From NCBI GenBank assembly GCA_025266875.1, contig JALLLT010000020.1:434001-498000 (forward strand): DNA of 64,000 bases, read 5' to 3'. Every line of letters begins with the position of its first letter. Positions within the stretch are counted from its first letter, which is position 1. The notes below the pieces were generated by a model, which worked only from the letters and a program-made list of their open reading frames with translations, was not told the origin of the DNA and did not search any database. Origin of the DNA: Fennellomyces sp. T-0311. Lineage: Eukaryota; Mucoromycota; Mucoromycetes; Mucorales; Lichtheimiaceae. The position numbers were made by a program, and so were the translations under genes. Positions 35,566 to 46,907 of this stretch are shown here, in pieces.

Positions 35566-38172
35566 ATGACCTCCACATTCGATACTTTGGCGTTCGCCAA
35601 TCCAGAGTTCAACATTAAAAGCTGGATCAACACCTCGTTAAAACCTCGTCGAAAAGCACAGGATGATGCACACCAGCCCGACCGGCCATCTGAACAAGAG
35701 GTCACTGTGCTCGTTACGAGGCTGCAAATCTCGAGCGAAGAAGTATCACGAAAGGTTGGCCAAGTGACAGACAGTGTCATTAAATCACTACCACGGATGC
35801 TTTATGACCTTAAACTCATTACTGATGATGCCCAAGCTGCAAAGCGCGGAATCGATCAAGTGCGAACACACCTAGCAACAGCCCACAGCGACGACACCGA
35901 AGCAGCACTAAAGAAACTGCAGCAGCTCCATATCGTCAAAACACACATGGAGAAATGCAGAACCGCGCTTAAGGAGGCAGAAAATTGGAGCAATCTGGAA
36001 GCAGAGGCAACACGTGTGCTGGATAGCCAGGATTACGAGGGTGCAGCGACTAGACTGCAGAACGCTCAACACAGTCTGGATGTGTTTCAGCATACGCCCG
36101 AGTTTGAGCAGCGGCGGGAACTTTTGCGCAAATTGCAAACCAACCTTGAGAACACATTGCGGTCCAAGGTCGTGGAGGCTTTGAAGGCGCACGATGCTGT
36201 CGAGTGCTACAAATACTACAAGATATACGGCAAGATCGGCAAGGCGGACGACTTTGTGGATCTGTACTTTGAGACACGGAATCCAAAGATTGTCGAGACA
36301 TGGAACCAAGAATCGGAAACGAATCCTACATGGGTCCAGTCCTTGGATCAGTTTTACAAGGCCGTCTTTGAGTCCCTGTCCGAGGAATACGTCTGGTGTG
36401 CCTCCATCTTTCCGGACCCAAAGCCGGTGGTTCAGGCACAAGTGCAACATATCTTCCAGTCTCTTGATCCGTCACTTGCTGATCGACTCGCCTCCATTGC
36501 AACACATCAGGGCGCTAATGCGCTTCCCGTACTCGTGTCCACGTTCGCCGTAACCGAATCTTTTGGATTATCGCTTGAGCGTCTGTTCACCAAACCGCCA
36601 GTTAATACAGCCTCGGCCGATAATGCAACTGAACTCGAATCACTCAAAACCCGTACACGCCGTCGCTCCAATTCCAGTCAATTGACGCTGATACCGCTAA
36701 CCCTTCGCCACGCCGACGCAAACACGTGGTCCTATGTCCTCTACGTACCCTTCCTACCCTTCCAATCACAATACGCATCGCTCGAAGGTCGCTACCTCAG
36801 CGAACAGCTTGCATTACTTTTCAAGAACCTCGTCAAACCTCGATCAGCCATCGACCTTGTACAGCACATCCTCAATGACGCCATCGACCGGATATTCTCG
36901 TTAGCAAAAGAATCGCTAGAACGGTGCTTGAAGATGACACATGGGTTTGGTGCAGTAGAGTGGCTCAGAATGATCAATACATACGTCGGCGAAGTCAAAC
37001 GGGAGATTCAAAAGACGATCCATACCGTCAAGATGATGGATGAATCCAAGAAGAAAGGGGCGTCGACACAATCGGGCGAGCAGGCGCCACGCTCATCATC
37101 GGATCTGGACGATTTAGACTTTGACGACGACAAGGAAGGTGACGATTGGCGGGCGTTTCAGCTCGAATTGCGACTGTTGCGCCTCTGCCAGGGGCTAGAT
37201 ATGCAATTGACTGCATTCAAGGATACCATAACGCATGAGCTGGAGAATGTGCGATATATTATCCAAGAGCGAGATGAGGAAGACAATGCACTGTTAAGTC
37301 CAGTGACCCCTAGCGTTCTCACCTTCACGGAAAAGTCACCAGATGCACGCGGCCACCGACGGCGTTCGAGTTTGGTATCAGGAGTCGAGTCTGTCCGACA
37401 ACATGAACGGAAGCGGAGCATGGGGTACAAAGAAGTTAATTCGCTGGTGGAGCAGCAGCAACAGCAACAGCAACTTTCAAACTACCCACGATCATCCATG
37501 GCACTGCTGCGAACATCACGTCTCAACAGCCATGAGCTGCAGCGTGTCGTCAGCCAAGTGTCGACAATCAGCGAAGAAAGCCAAGATAGCATAATTAACG
37601 TCATGCTCAAAGACGCGAATCAACACATTGACGAACTCACCATAGAGTGTCAGGAATTGGTGCATCAAGCAGCCCTTGCGCCTATTGTTCGTAACTTGGA
37701 CGGCATTACATCGATGAAATCAGTCTGGCAGGCACCAGATCCACAGCCACGAAAAGCGGTGATAGAGGATGCCACGATCGACGTCGATATGCCGCAATTC
37801 AGCTTATCACCCAACGAATATATCACACGAGTGGGCGAACAACTCCTGATGCTGCCACAAGAATTTGAAGTATATACCGATGATGCAGCCTTGTCCTACC
37901 ATGTCGAAACCATTCCTTTCATGCAACAGAGCGATATCGTGGATGATACGGAGGAAGGAGAAGAAAGCTATGACGTGATTGAATTGTGGTCGACGTGTGT
38001 CGCACGCGGGACAATGAAGAGGTTCTTGGATGAGATCGTCAAGATACGGAACTTGTCGTCGCAAGGCCGTCGACAGCTTCGTACAGATATCGAGTATTTG
38101 ATCAATGTCCTTTCCGCACTTGATGTGCAACCCTTGCCCGAGCTCGTAGAATTTTGCGACAACCTTGTCTGA
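35566..38172 (+). CDS. COG7: Conserved oligomeric Golgi complex subunit 7
   Basis: Lobe-B subunit of the COG tether that recycles Golgi glycosyltransferases by retrograde vesicles. It is a single uninterrupted exon of 868 aa starting MTSTFDTLAFANPEFNIKSW; the FxxxxFdvkxWIN-like opening is characteristic of COG7. Long helical bundles follow: LPRMLYDLKLITDDAQAAKR, QQLHIVKTHMEKCRTALKEA, and the COG7-typical CYKYYKIYGKIGKADDFVDL around residue 220. A disordered acidic/Ser insert sits at about residues 490-530. A poly-Gln run (seven to eight Gln, encoded by CAG/CAA at about 37448-37471) precedes SNYPRSSMALLRTSRLNSHE. The C-terminal helices contain YITRVGEQLLMLPQEFEVYT and end FCDNLV. It is unusual here in lacking introns, whereas its neighbours have several. 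Confidence 0.94.
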   Translation: MTSTFDTLAFANPEFNIKSWINTSLKPRRKAQDDAHQPDRPSEQEVTVLVTRLQISSEEVSRKVGQVTDSVIKSLPRMLYDLKLITDDAQAAKRGIDQVRTHLATAHSDDTEAALKKLQQLHIVKTHMEKCRTALKEAENWSNLEAEATRVLDSQDYEGAATRLQNAQHSLDVFQHTPEFEQRRELLRKLQTNLENTLRSKVVEALKAHDAVECYKYYKIYGKIGKADDFVDLYFETRNPKIVETWNQESETNPTWVQSLDQFYKAVFESLSEEYVWCASIFPDPKPVVQAQVQHIFQSLDPSLADRLASIATHQGANALPVLVSTFAVTESFGLSLERLFTKPPVNTASADNATELESLKTRTRRRSNSSQLTLIPLTLRHADANTWSYVLYVPFLPFQSQYASLEGRYLSEQLALLFKNLVKPRSAIDLVQHILNDAIDRIFSLAKESLERCLKMTHGFGAVEWLRMINTYVGEVKREIQKTIHTVKMMDESKKKGASTQSGEQAPRSSSDLDDLDFDDDKEGDDWRAFQLELRLLRLCQGLDMQLTAFKDTITHELENVRYIIQERDEEDNALLSPVTPSVLTFTEKSPDARGHRRRSSLVSGVESVRQHERKRSMGYKEVNSLVEQQQQQQQLSNYPRSSMALLRTSRLNSHELQRVVSQVSTISEESQDSIINVMLKDANQHIDELTIECQELVHQAALAPIVRNLDGITSMKSVWQAPDPQPRKAVIEDATIDVDMPQFSLSPNEYITRVGEQLLMLPQEFEVYTDDAALSYHVETIPFMQQSDIVDDTEEGEESYDVIELWSTCVARGTMKRFLDEIVKIRNLSSQGRRQLRTDIEYLINVLSALDVQPLPELVEFCDNLV

Positions 38173-39063
38173 TAGCTTTTATAAAATTGTATACCAGTGT
38201 TTATGTACCTTGTGCTTTTATATTACATCAAACTATCATGGTAATATATGTACCAGTTCCATTTTGAGGGCTTTCCGGCTAATCATCGGAATCCCAGGGC
38301 TCGATAATGAAATTGGCGCACGTTGGAGTTGCATAATATTCCTCATTTGGCTTCGACCACAACAACGAACCAACGAAAGTAGATAATCAGACCCTGTTGG
38401 TGCGTCTAGCATGGGTAATATTACTTCTTTCAGGTTTAAATCCATATGAAAAGAAAGTACGAGATGGGATCCATATTTGGTTCATATCCATCTTTGAGTG
38501 TCAGGCGAGAATCAACGGTATGTTAAGCTACCAGCTCGTATACTGGTAATGTGGTGCATTGTTATGCCAGTGTGGAGCCTTTTGACATACAGTAGTACAA
38601 GAAGTGATTTGGCGACAACAGTTGCCTCTGGCATTGTCGTGCTCCATTGTTGACAAGAAAGACGTAGGATATGATGCTGATGCAGGTGAAATGTTATACC
38701 GCATAGTCAGAAGCGGCCAGCTATATCAATTGATTGGCTCTACTGAACGCCGCCGATGCGGCTAGAATGTATGTTGTGCATGAAACCTGTTTCGACATGG
38801 CTTTGTGTGTTGCGGTCTAGGTATGGACTAACGACATTCCTGCTTTATTATTAAAAGCATGTACCACTTGATTTAGCAGCATGCGTGGTCGTAAGTATAG
38901 CGAGTAGGGATGGCAGCGCAGCAATGGGATGATGTACCAAGGGGGTGATCCGAGCACCTAAAATGGCTATCGTGCACCCATCAAGGTCAATTAGCCGGTG
39001 TTTTAAATGAATTGTCAAGTTGCTTCGAAACATACCACTTCTTTCCTCGTTGATGACTTCACC
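38173..39063. other. Intergenic region COG7-TBC gene
   Basis: About 0.9 kb with no supported gene. It holds the COG7 3' end and the upstream region of the RabGAP gene. Confidence 0.4.
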
Positions 39064-41645
39064 ATGGATGTAAAAATGACTCGACATGTTTCCACTGATC
39101 TGGAAAAGATCAATAAGAAAATCGCCCAGATCCTGCGAGACCCCAGCGATGCCTTTGATCAGGCTTCAGTTGACATTGACTCGATGACACTGTCGGAGCT
39201 CAAGGCTTTTGCAGAGCAAGGTAATACAGCTTCCTTACACTTCTCCAAAGCACCGTCGCTAAGCGATTCTGTTCAGGTGGTTTGGGCGCCTGTGTATCGA
39301 AAGCCGATGTGCTTGCTGATACGAATGAGGATCTAATGTATTTGTCTGGTAAATATTAAGTCTGAGGTCCCTTATATTCATTTTAATCGAGTTTCCAGGG
39401 GAAAGGATCGTGGTGCTCAAACATATAAAGAACGACCTTTATCTTGTAAGCATCCGCGCAACGAAAAGCACAAATGTCTCTCCTAACTTCTTTCCAGGGT
39501 TACTGCGAAGGCGTTATTGGACAGTTTAATGCAGAAAGTGTGCACTTTGTGGAACTTGATCCACGTGTATTGGAATCGCTTGATGCGGAACTCGAGTTTG
39601 CAGACGGCGAAACAAACTTCAATCGCTATTCAAACAACAGCAGCAGCACTGAATCGCAGAATCGCCACTACTCGTACTCGTCCACGTCTGAACATTACGC
39701 GTCGTCAATACACGATCCTGGCCACAGGTGGCCGGGCCGATCCAGTATCGAAAGCTTAGTGACAACATCGTCGACCCCATCCATGCCCAACATGCGACAG
39801 TCGAGGATGGAGCGCAAGATGCTTGACGAGGGTAAGCGCGAAAAGTTGTTAGTGATGCTTAAGCTCAAGGTTTATGCACGGTTTATGCACAGACCCGTAT
39901 TACAGCAAAAAGGCGCTGCCGGTTAATCCGCCCACGGAAGGCACGGAGAACTTTGATACCTCGGCTTTCAATGATGATTATTCAGATGACTCGTATATGG
40001 ATGCAGAGCCCATCCCTCAAATGCAGTATGCGAACCAGCAGACAGAATCTCCTACAGTAATGGCGTCAGGAACAACTCTATTCAAATCAACAACCATACG
40101 TGCCGTACGCCCCGCTGGTCGGAAGCCACTCCCACCGAGCAAAGATGATGACGAGATGCATGATGGAGACGACGAAGGAGAGATCCAAGAAAATAATGCC
40201 CGTGTGCCTAGCAAGGAGAAGCCTGTGACAAAGGCGAACAATCGCCTAAGTGCTATGCCAGTAGATGAGTACGGCTTCCTTATTCAGCCAGACCAACCAA
40301 GATTTGGCAGCCAAACATCACTGCATAGGTAAATGAGAATGTTATTTTCTGCTCATACATGGTCGCTAATAACTATCTATCTCCAGAAACGACTCTTCTG
40401 CCAAGTCAATGAAGGCGTACCGCGAGCAGGAGAATAAATGGATACATACCCTTGGCAAAATGGACCCTGCTTCTGTCAAAAAGGATGCCAAGTTCAAAAA
40501 GATGGTACGGTCCGGGATCCCCGGATCTGTTCGCGCACGTGTGTGGCAGTTTTTGGCCGAAAGTGATTCATACAAGAAGAAGGGGCAATACCAGGTAGGC
40601 TAACAAACGGCATGCATTGCATAAGAGAGAATTCTCACCTTTTTTGAAACATAGAACTTATGCAGTCGGCAGAGAATCAAGATCTTTGATGTTATTGAAC
40701 GTGATATTCCCCGGTGTTACCCTGATCACAGTCAGTTTCGTGACGAGGCTGGGCAAGGACAACGTGATTTGGGCGATATCCTTAAAGCCTATTCGCACTA
40801 TAACACACAACTTGAGTACTGTCAAGGCATGGGCCGGCTTGCTGGATGCATGCTTATGCATATGCCTGCCGAGGTAAAGTAGCCCCTTTGCAATGCTATA
40901 TAGATAGGGAATATTGGACTAATCAAATGCGGGGTCATCCATAGGATTCATTTTGGCTACTCGTTGCTACTATCGACCGTTACATGAATGGCTACTTCAC
41001 TCCTTCGTTATCACAAATTCGAATTGATGCATACATCATTGGAGAGCTATTGAAGGATCATCAACCCAAATTGGCACAGCACTTGGTAAGTTTTGTTATG
41101 ACTATCCTCCAGTTGGGACAAGAGATTAAATTGCTCTGGAAAGGAAAACAACGATATACAACCAATCATGTTCATAGCGCAGTGGTTTATGACGGCATTT
41201 ACTTTGACATTACCGTGGAGTTCGGTTCTGCGTGTGTGGGATGTATTTTATTTTGAGGGTGTCAAAGTGTTTTACCGGATAAGTCTTGCTATATTGGATC
41301 TTGTGAAAGGTAAAAGGAGGCAAGGGGGAGGGGTGGGAAAGCTGGGTAAGTTTTAGTTATAACAATTGATTGTTAGATCATCTTTTGAACCAATGCCCTA
41401 CGAACTCTGAGCTACTCACGTTCCTGCTTCACATTCCACATGACTACCTTGGACCCGACGCTCTCCTGGAAGCAGCATTCAGGATCAAGCTGTCGAAAAC
41501 TGATATCAGACGGTATGCCAAAAAGGCAAGCAGCAGTACGACAGACGCTATGGGTCTACCTGTTGAGCACGGTCTCAAGAATCTGATGGCTGGAAACCCA
41601 ACAACGACGTCTTTCAAAGGACTGGGCGGCAAAATCATAAAGTAG
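39064..41645 (+). CDS. SH3-TBC domain Rab GTPase-activating protein
   Basis: Accelerates GTP hydrolysis by a Rab GTPase. About ten exons can be followed. I prefer the start MDVKMTRHVSTDLEKINKKI in a CACCATGG context; an in-frame ATG at 39007 is possible. After a short coiled-coil comes an SH3 domain split over three exons (GERIVVLKHIKNDLY, then LGYCEGVIGQFNAESVHFVE). A long disordered Ser/Asn-rich linker follows. The TBC domain (about the last 330 residues) has FKKMVRSGIPGSVRARVWQF, the arginine-finger motif VIERDIPR and the glutamine-finger motif EYCQGM, so both catalytic fingers are present. Later landmarks are FWLLVATIDRYMNGYFTPSL, FIAQWFMTAFTLTLPWSSVL and VWDVFYFEGVKVFYRISLAI. The substrate Rab cannot be assigned. 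Confidence 0.9.
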
Positions 41646-42041
41646 ATGCCTCCCCTTTTTTCTTTTTGCAACGAGCAGCTCATACTACTTTACATTCTAA
41701 ATCCCCACCATAATACTGTTCCCTTTTGTCATTTTTTCAACTAGTTAGTTTGCCAGCATTTCTGATACCCGCACGATGTCTTGGTGGTATGTAGAAGCGC
41801 AGCATACAAAAACATACACAATCCGGTTTCCACGACATATAAATACAACAGCCAATACTATCATTCTGAAACTTGATAACTTGGTATTGCAAAGAACTCA
41901 AATATTGCTTTTCAAAAGTGCACATGCATATGAAATGAGGAGGGGAAGAAGGGGAAATGATCAAGGTATAATACATACAACCGGTATAAACATGTCTAAC
42001 TTCCAATAACAAAGTAGGGTATCGCCAACAAATAAATGATT
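41646..42041. terminator. Convergent 3' region
   Basis: About 400 bp between two convergent genes. AT-rich, with AATAAA-type strings (AACAAATAAATG near 42025 on plus). It probably holds both polyadenylation regions; no discrete terminator can be shown. Confidence 0.4.
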
Positions 42042-42854
42042 TTACACCATCAGATGAGCGTCCGCTTCCTTACGCGCAATTGCGCGTGCCACAGCCTTCG
42101 TTTGGCCCCACTTCTTTTTCATCTTGCGAGTACTGATGATGGCATAAACGATGGCCAATATACCGTTGGCGAAAAACATCCAGACGGCAAATGTGAGTTC
42201 AGCGACTCCTTGGATACTCCATTCTTCTTCATCTTTTTCGCCGACCAGTAATAGAATGACGACGACAAAGGATAGTACGCCCATGATAATCTGGCAAGCA
42301 CCGTCGACCATGCCTCTGCGGCGAGCAAGGCTTTCAAACGTAAGTCTTGCTTCTCGTGCAGTCTTTCGGGTCTCGTCAATGACTTGGATTTTGTACTTTT
42401 CGGTTGTTTCTTCATCGAAGGACGAGAAGAGTTCGTCCTTGGATCGGACCAATCGCTTTAACAGAAACCGCAACAGTTCCGGGACCGCCCAATATTGAAT
42501 GATATAGTAGAGCCCGTAAAATGTGCTAGCCGCGACCAGAGTAATGCAGAGGACAAACACGTAATAAGGCTCTTCGAGATAGTCGATAAGTGCCATGGCT
42601 GCAGGAACAAAGCCGAGTATAGTCAGGAGGACAAAAGTATTGTTCATTTTCGCAATGTAGCTGTTCCCGAGATCCCCAATCTTGTTGGCACATTCTTCAA
42701 TCTCCTCAACTGCTTCTTCGATCGCTTGTTGAAACTCTTCGTCATCCATTCCAGATGTAATGGGATTTGTGGTTTGAATGTCACTGTCCTTCATGGTGCG
42801 TTCAGCTGCTGAAGGCACAGGGTGCAATGGCGACTTATATAGCAATCGTAACAT
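42042..42854 (-). CDS. Four-TM membrane protein, unknown function
   Basis: Intronless 270-aa ORF. The first ATG gives MLRLLYKSPLHPVPSAAERT; a second at MKDSDIQTTNP (42794) is an alternative start. An acidic amphipathic helix (FQQAIEEAVEEIEECANKIG) precedes four predicted membrane segments in two pairs: FVLLTILGFVPAAMALIDYL and YYVFVLCITLVAASTFYGLY, then a cytosolic charged loop of about 70 residues (DEETTEKYKIQVIDETRKTA), then IIMGVLSFVVVILLLVG and AVWMFFANGILAIVYAIIST. The tail is basic (RKMKKKWGQTKAVARAIARK). I recognise no family. The codon use and clean structure support a real gene. Confidence 0.75.
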   Translation of the reverse strand: MLRLLYKSPLHPVPSAAERTMKDSDIQTTNPITSGMDDEEFQQAIEEAVEEIEECANKIGDLGNSYIAKMNNTFVLLTILGFVPAAMALIDYLEEPYYVFVLCITLVAASTFYGLYYIIQYWAVPELLRFLLKRLVRSKDELFSSFDEETTEKYKIQVIDETRKTAREARLTFESLARRRGMVDGACQIIMGVLSFVVVILLLVGEKDEEEWSIQGVAELTFAVWMFFANGILAIVYAIISTRKMKKKWGQTKAVARAIARKEADAHLMV

Positions 42855-44418
42855 TGTTGCTGTCTTACAGAATAAACACCATAGTCTTTAAAAAAGGTTG
42901 GTGGTACAATAGGCTGTGCATCCTTGTTCCATCGTGATTTGCTTCTCCTTCTCTTAGTGCGATATCATTTAACTTTAATAGCATAGTACGATGGTATCAT
43001 TTGATCCACGGATCGAATATATGAAGTTCATCCAACGCATGTGTCTGGTGACATGCTATAATTATTCAGATATACCAGCTTTGGCAAACATAATTCGTTT
43101 CATGACGCTTATCAATCAATTCTTCCGTTACCGAAATAACACTTGTTGTACATACTTTTAAAAGAACCTGAGCCACAGCAGCGAACACAGGGCCAAAGTA
43201 CAAAGTAGCTCAGCAGATGTAAGTGTCAGGTAACACAACGTTCCAGAGATTCTACCAGAATACAGGATTGCCCTTGCGCTTATTTTTTTTACTCTCTTTA
43301 GATAGTATCGAGATACTCGGCAAAATGGCTGATAGATTTTGTATACTTTAAGCGAATTGTTTGAAGGGAGTTTGACATGTACGATTTTAATTTGGACGTT
43401 GTTACACATAACCAAAAAGGTGTGGCGTCTGAAAAAGTTCTTCCTTGTCCCAAATCGTTCCTGCATTAGAACTGGCAAGTATTGGTGGAACCTCTGCAGC
43501 GATTTTGGGTATGGTCACGGCCATGGTTTTGTAGATGGAAATAATTGGTACGTATACGATACTGCATGTGAGCACAGCTTATTAATGAATAATTCCTGGT
43601 AATACACATAAGCTTTTATGTCATTGTGTGGCGGTATTACTAACGATGATTCTTTCATCTGTGATGTGCATATACATATAAACAAGCAGCAGAAATAAAT
43701 ACTCCAATACGCTTATATGCTTAAACAGCTATATATAAGGAGTACACTTACAAGATTTAGACACATTTCTTCTCACGGCTCGACTTCCTGCATGCAGGTG
43801 TTTGCCCACTTTACTGGATCCTTCAAAAAGTCCACAAATGAAAAAAGATCCTCTTTTTAGATTGAGTGATAATCTATACACTTTTAATATCAACGTGAAT
43901 GCAAATGTAGTCATTCTTGATGTCTTTGACTCAGTAAGCTCGTTTCCTATACTGGTTTTGTCATTCCATATGTCGCGTGTGTCATTTTTTTTTTAGCTCG
44001 CAGTGTTCTTGCTTTTATTTGAATAAGCACACGTTTGCAAGATTAAAACGGCAGTCGACAATATGCGGGAGATCTGCATGCTGTGGCTGTCTTCAACTTG
44101 TGCTTCTCTGCATTGAGTAAATAATACTTTATATGGAAAGGCATGTTAATCACTGACTAGACGATAAAAAAGAAATTCAAACATTTTGTAAACAGAGATA
44201 TGGGAAGTAGAATGAATGTGTTACAATATACATGGTCGAAAATGTCAACGATAAAGAGTGAAAAAGTAGAAAAAGTTGAGCCTATCAACCGTACAGTTTG
44301 AAAAAAACAAAGCAGCCCGATAATGAATTTTAAAGAATGTTTTAAGCGATACTTACCGTCACTTGATCTATCATTGTGCCCCTTCTTTTCCTTTCCTTTC
44401 TTTTTTTTTTCAATCCCA
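42855..44418. other. Intergenic region upstream of the RhoGAP gene
   Basis: About 1.5 kb, AT-rich. A small open piece at about 43460-43530 reads ELASIGGTSAAILGMVTAMV, hydrophobic, then stops; it is probably chance or a relic. A pyrimidine-rich tract (44378-44412) lies directly before the RhoGAP ATG and is probably its leader. Confidence 0.4.
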
Positions 44419-46389
44419 ATGCTGAACCGACGTCGATCAAATACAAATCCATACGTGAGTCCATCCAAAAGCGATCCAATTACTCCTAGCACGCCACCGC
44501 CTAAATGGGGTCTTTCTCCTTCTGGCGAGTTTGTTCACCCAACAACCATTGTGGAAGAGACAGCCAGTGACCAAAGAAGAAGAAGAAGCAGTCTGGCCCG
44601 AATCAAGGCAAGTTGAATTGAAATTCTGCCCGGGTCAATAGAAATTTATATACCGTGCAGGCGATGAACCGCACGTCCATTAACGAAAGTCTTGGACGAC
44701 CATTGGATGTACTATGCGTGCAAATGAGCGAAGGCTTCGTAAGGCGTGAGGAACAAGAGCCAAAAAGCAGGCTGGAGAAAACAGTTGAATCCTTGCAACG
44801 CCAGAGAGATCAAATATGTTCAGATATTAGCAACTACATCTCCTGTAAAAAAAGGCAAGCAACAAATAAAGAAAAAAAAGAACGCTGTTTCCTTATCATT
44901 TAAAATTATTAGTGATGACGATGCACAACACTTGATCGACCAAATCCAAAAGATGTTTGAAGAACAATTGCGATCAATTCAGGACGATATTCGAGATGCC
45001 AACTCAAAATACAATAGGCTGGTTGCAGAACGAGACGAGATTATGAATGAAATGGTGCTTCTCAATACCAAGAATGCCGAATTGAATACCATTAATAATG
45101 ACTTGACGCGACGTGTCAGTGAACGCGAACGAGAGACCATGGCGTTTATGGCCGGAACCAACTTTTTGGATGATAAGGAGAAAAAGCCGTATATACCCAA
45201 GGAAGAGCAACCCACACTGAAGAAGCTAAAGAACCGTCGACTGGTGTTTGGCAGATTTGGAAAACAAAAGGATAAGATTGATTCCCCAACTAACGATGAT
45301 ACTCGGTCAATTGACAGTCGCTACGATGTCATGTCCAGCGACGAGCATGGATTTTACCAAACAAAGTTTTTGCGACCTGTTCGTTGCGAAGTGTGTGGAG
45401 ACAAGATTTGGAGAACAGCCGAACTCAAATGTCAAGGTAAGGACACATTTTTATATGCCCCCAATTGTAAGATCTCAATGGATTGATAGGATGCGGCGTG
45501 ACATGCCATTTCAAGTGCGCCTCCAATATGCCTAACGACTGTTCGAATTATAAAAATAGCGGTCGCTCACCATCCATGAGATCGCCATCGCTGCGCTCTC
45601 CATCCATTGCGTCAAGGAACTCGGTTGTGTTTGGAAACGATTTGATCAAGCAAGTCCAGCTAGAAAATGGAAAGGTGCCATTAATTGTTCGGTGCTGTGT
45701 TGAAGCGGTTGAAGCAAGAGGTAAAGTGACATTATAAACAAAATGCTCTGTCATAACATTCAACAAAAAGGGATGGAATTGGAGGGAATCTATCGTAAAT
45801 CGGGTGGTGCAAAGCAAATGCGGCAAATTCAGCAATTGTTTGACCAAGGTCAAATACCCAACTTGGCGGATGAAAAGCAATGGAACGATATTAGTGCTGT
45901 TACTAGTGTTTTGAAGCAGTACTTTAGGGCGTTACCGGATCCTCTTTTCACATTTCAATTTCACGATGAATTCATCAAAGCTACTGGTAATTTTCGCTTT
46001 GGTATTGAGCGACTCTTTATTTATTTGTAAAATGCAAGGTATTACCAATCCGAACGAGAGACTCAAGGAAGTGCAAGGAATAATACATAAGCTATTGCCA
46101 TCGGAAAATCGGGATACCATTCGATATCTGATGTGCCACTTATACAGGTATACTTTGGCACGTATTCAAGCGTTATTTCTATTAACATGTGGCTTTTTAA
46201 AGGGTCCAAAAACAACACGAGATGAATTATATGAACAGTCGTAATCTTGCCGTTATCTTTGGCCCAACCTTATTGCGCAACCCAGATGAAACTAACGACT
46301 TGCTTGAAATGAACCGCAAGATCGAAACAATCGATTATATCTTGAACCACTGCGATGAACTTTTTGGTTGCTGTGGTAATAATCAATAA
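44419..46389 (+). CDS. Rho GTPase-activating protein with coiled coil and C1 zinc finger
   Basis: Stimulates GTP hydrolysis by a Rho-family GTPase in cell polarity or wall control. The start is MLNRRRSNTNPYVSPSKSDP after a pyrimidine tract. Exon 1 ends at 44607 and the first intron is GC-AG (44608-44660). A long coiled coil follows (LIDQIQKMFEEQLRSIQDDI through MVLLNTKNAELNTINNDLTR). A C1 domain with pattern H-x12-C-x2-C...C-x2-C-x4-H-x2-C-x7-C is split by an intron between ELKCQ and GCGVTCHFKC. Then come a Ser-Pro repeat (RSPSMRSPSLRSPSIASR) and the RhoGAP domain with the catalytic arginine in GIYRKSGGAKQM and later KQYFRALPDPLF, RYLMCHLYR and NLAVIFGPTLLRNPDETND. It ends HCDELFGCCGNNQ. Fungal relatives often carry N-terminal LIM domains; none is visible here. 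Confidence 0.9.
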
Positions 46390-46907
46390 CTATAATTACT
46401 TGTAAAAGTTTATCTACGTATTATTAAAAGCACTTGGCTGGTCCAACTAGTATGAAAAAATGAGCTTGATTAAGCGTAAAGTGCAGCACAAAAATGTCTT
46501 AGCCTTTTACCAAGCTATCACGAGTGTAGTTAATAGGTGATATATCTGCAAAACACTAGTAGAAGATCTTGATATCTGTACAAAAAAAGTACGACACGCG
46601 GTTTATATATTCATGGACGAAGGCGAAAGGTGTCAGTGAGAATACGTAGTATGGCACCAGAGAATTTTTTGTAACAGCGAGCAGTGGTATCAGAATTATA
46701 GATGGTACATACTAAATTTATATATTATTATAGTGGATATCGTAATATATGTACAGGTTTGGTTACGCAGAGTTCTGCAACTGCGAGCATGATTTGAAAG
46801 AATTGCATTTCAATGAGCAATGGAAATACGATTCAATCAAAACAATGCCATCCCAAGAGAAAAATAATGATATACAGTGTTGTAATGAAAAAAAAATAAT
46901 GCGATCA
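46390..46907. terminator. Convergent 3' region RhoGAP / NCS2 permease
   Basis: About 520 bp of AT-rich spacer between convergent genes, without ORFs of coding character. Polyadenylation signals presumably lie here. Confidence 0.4.
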
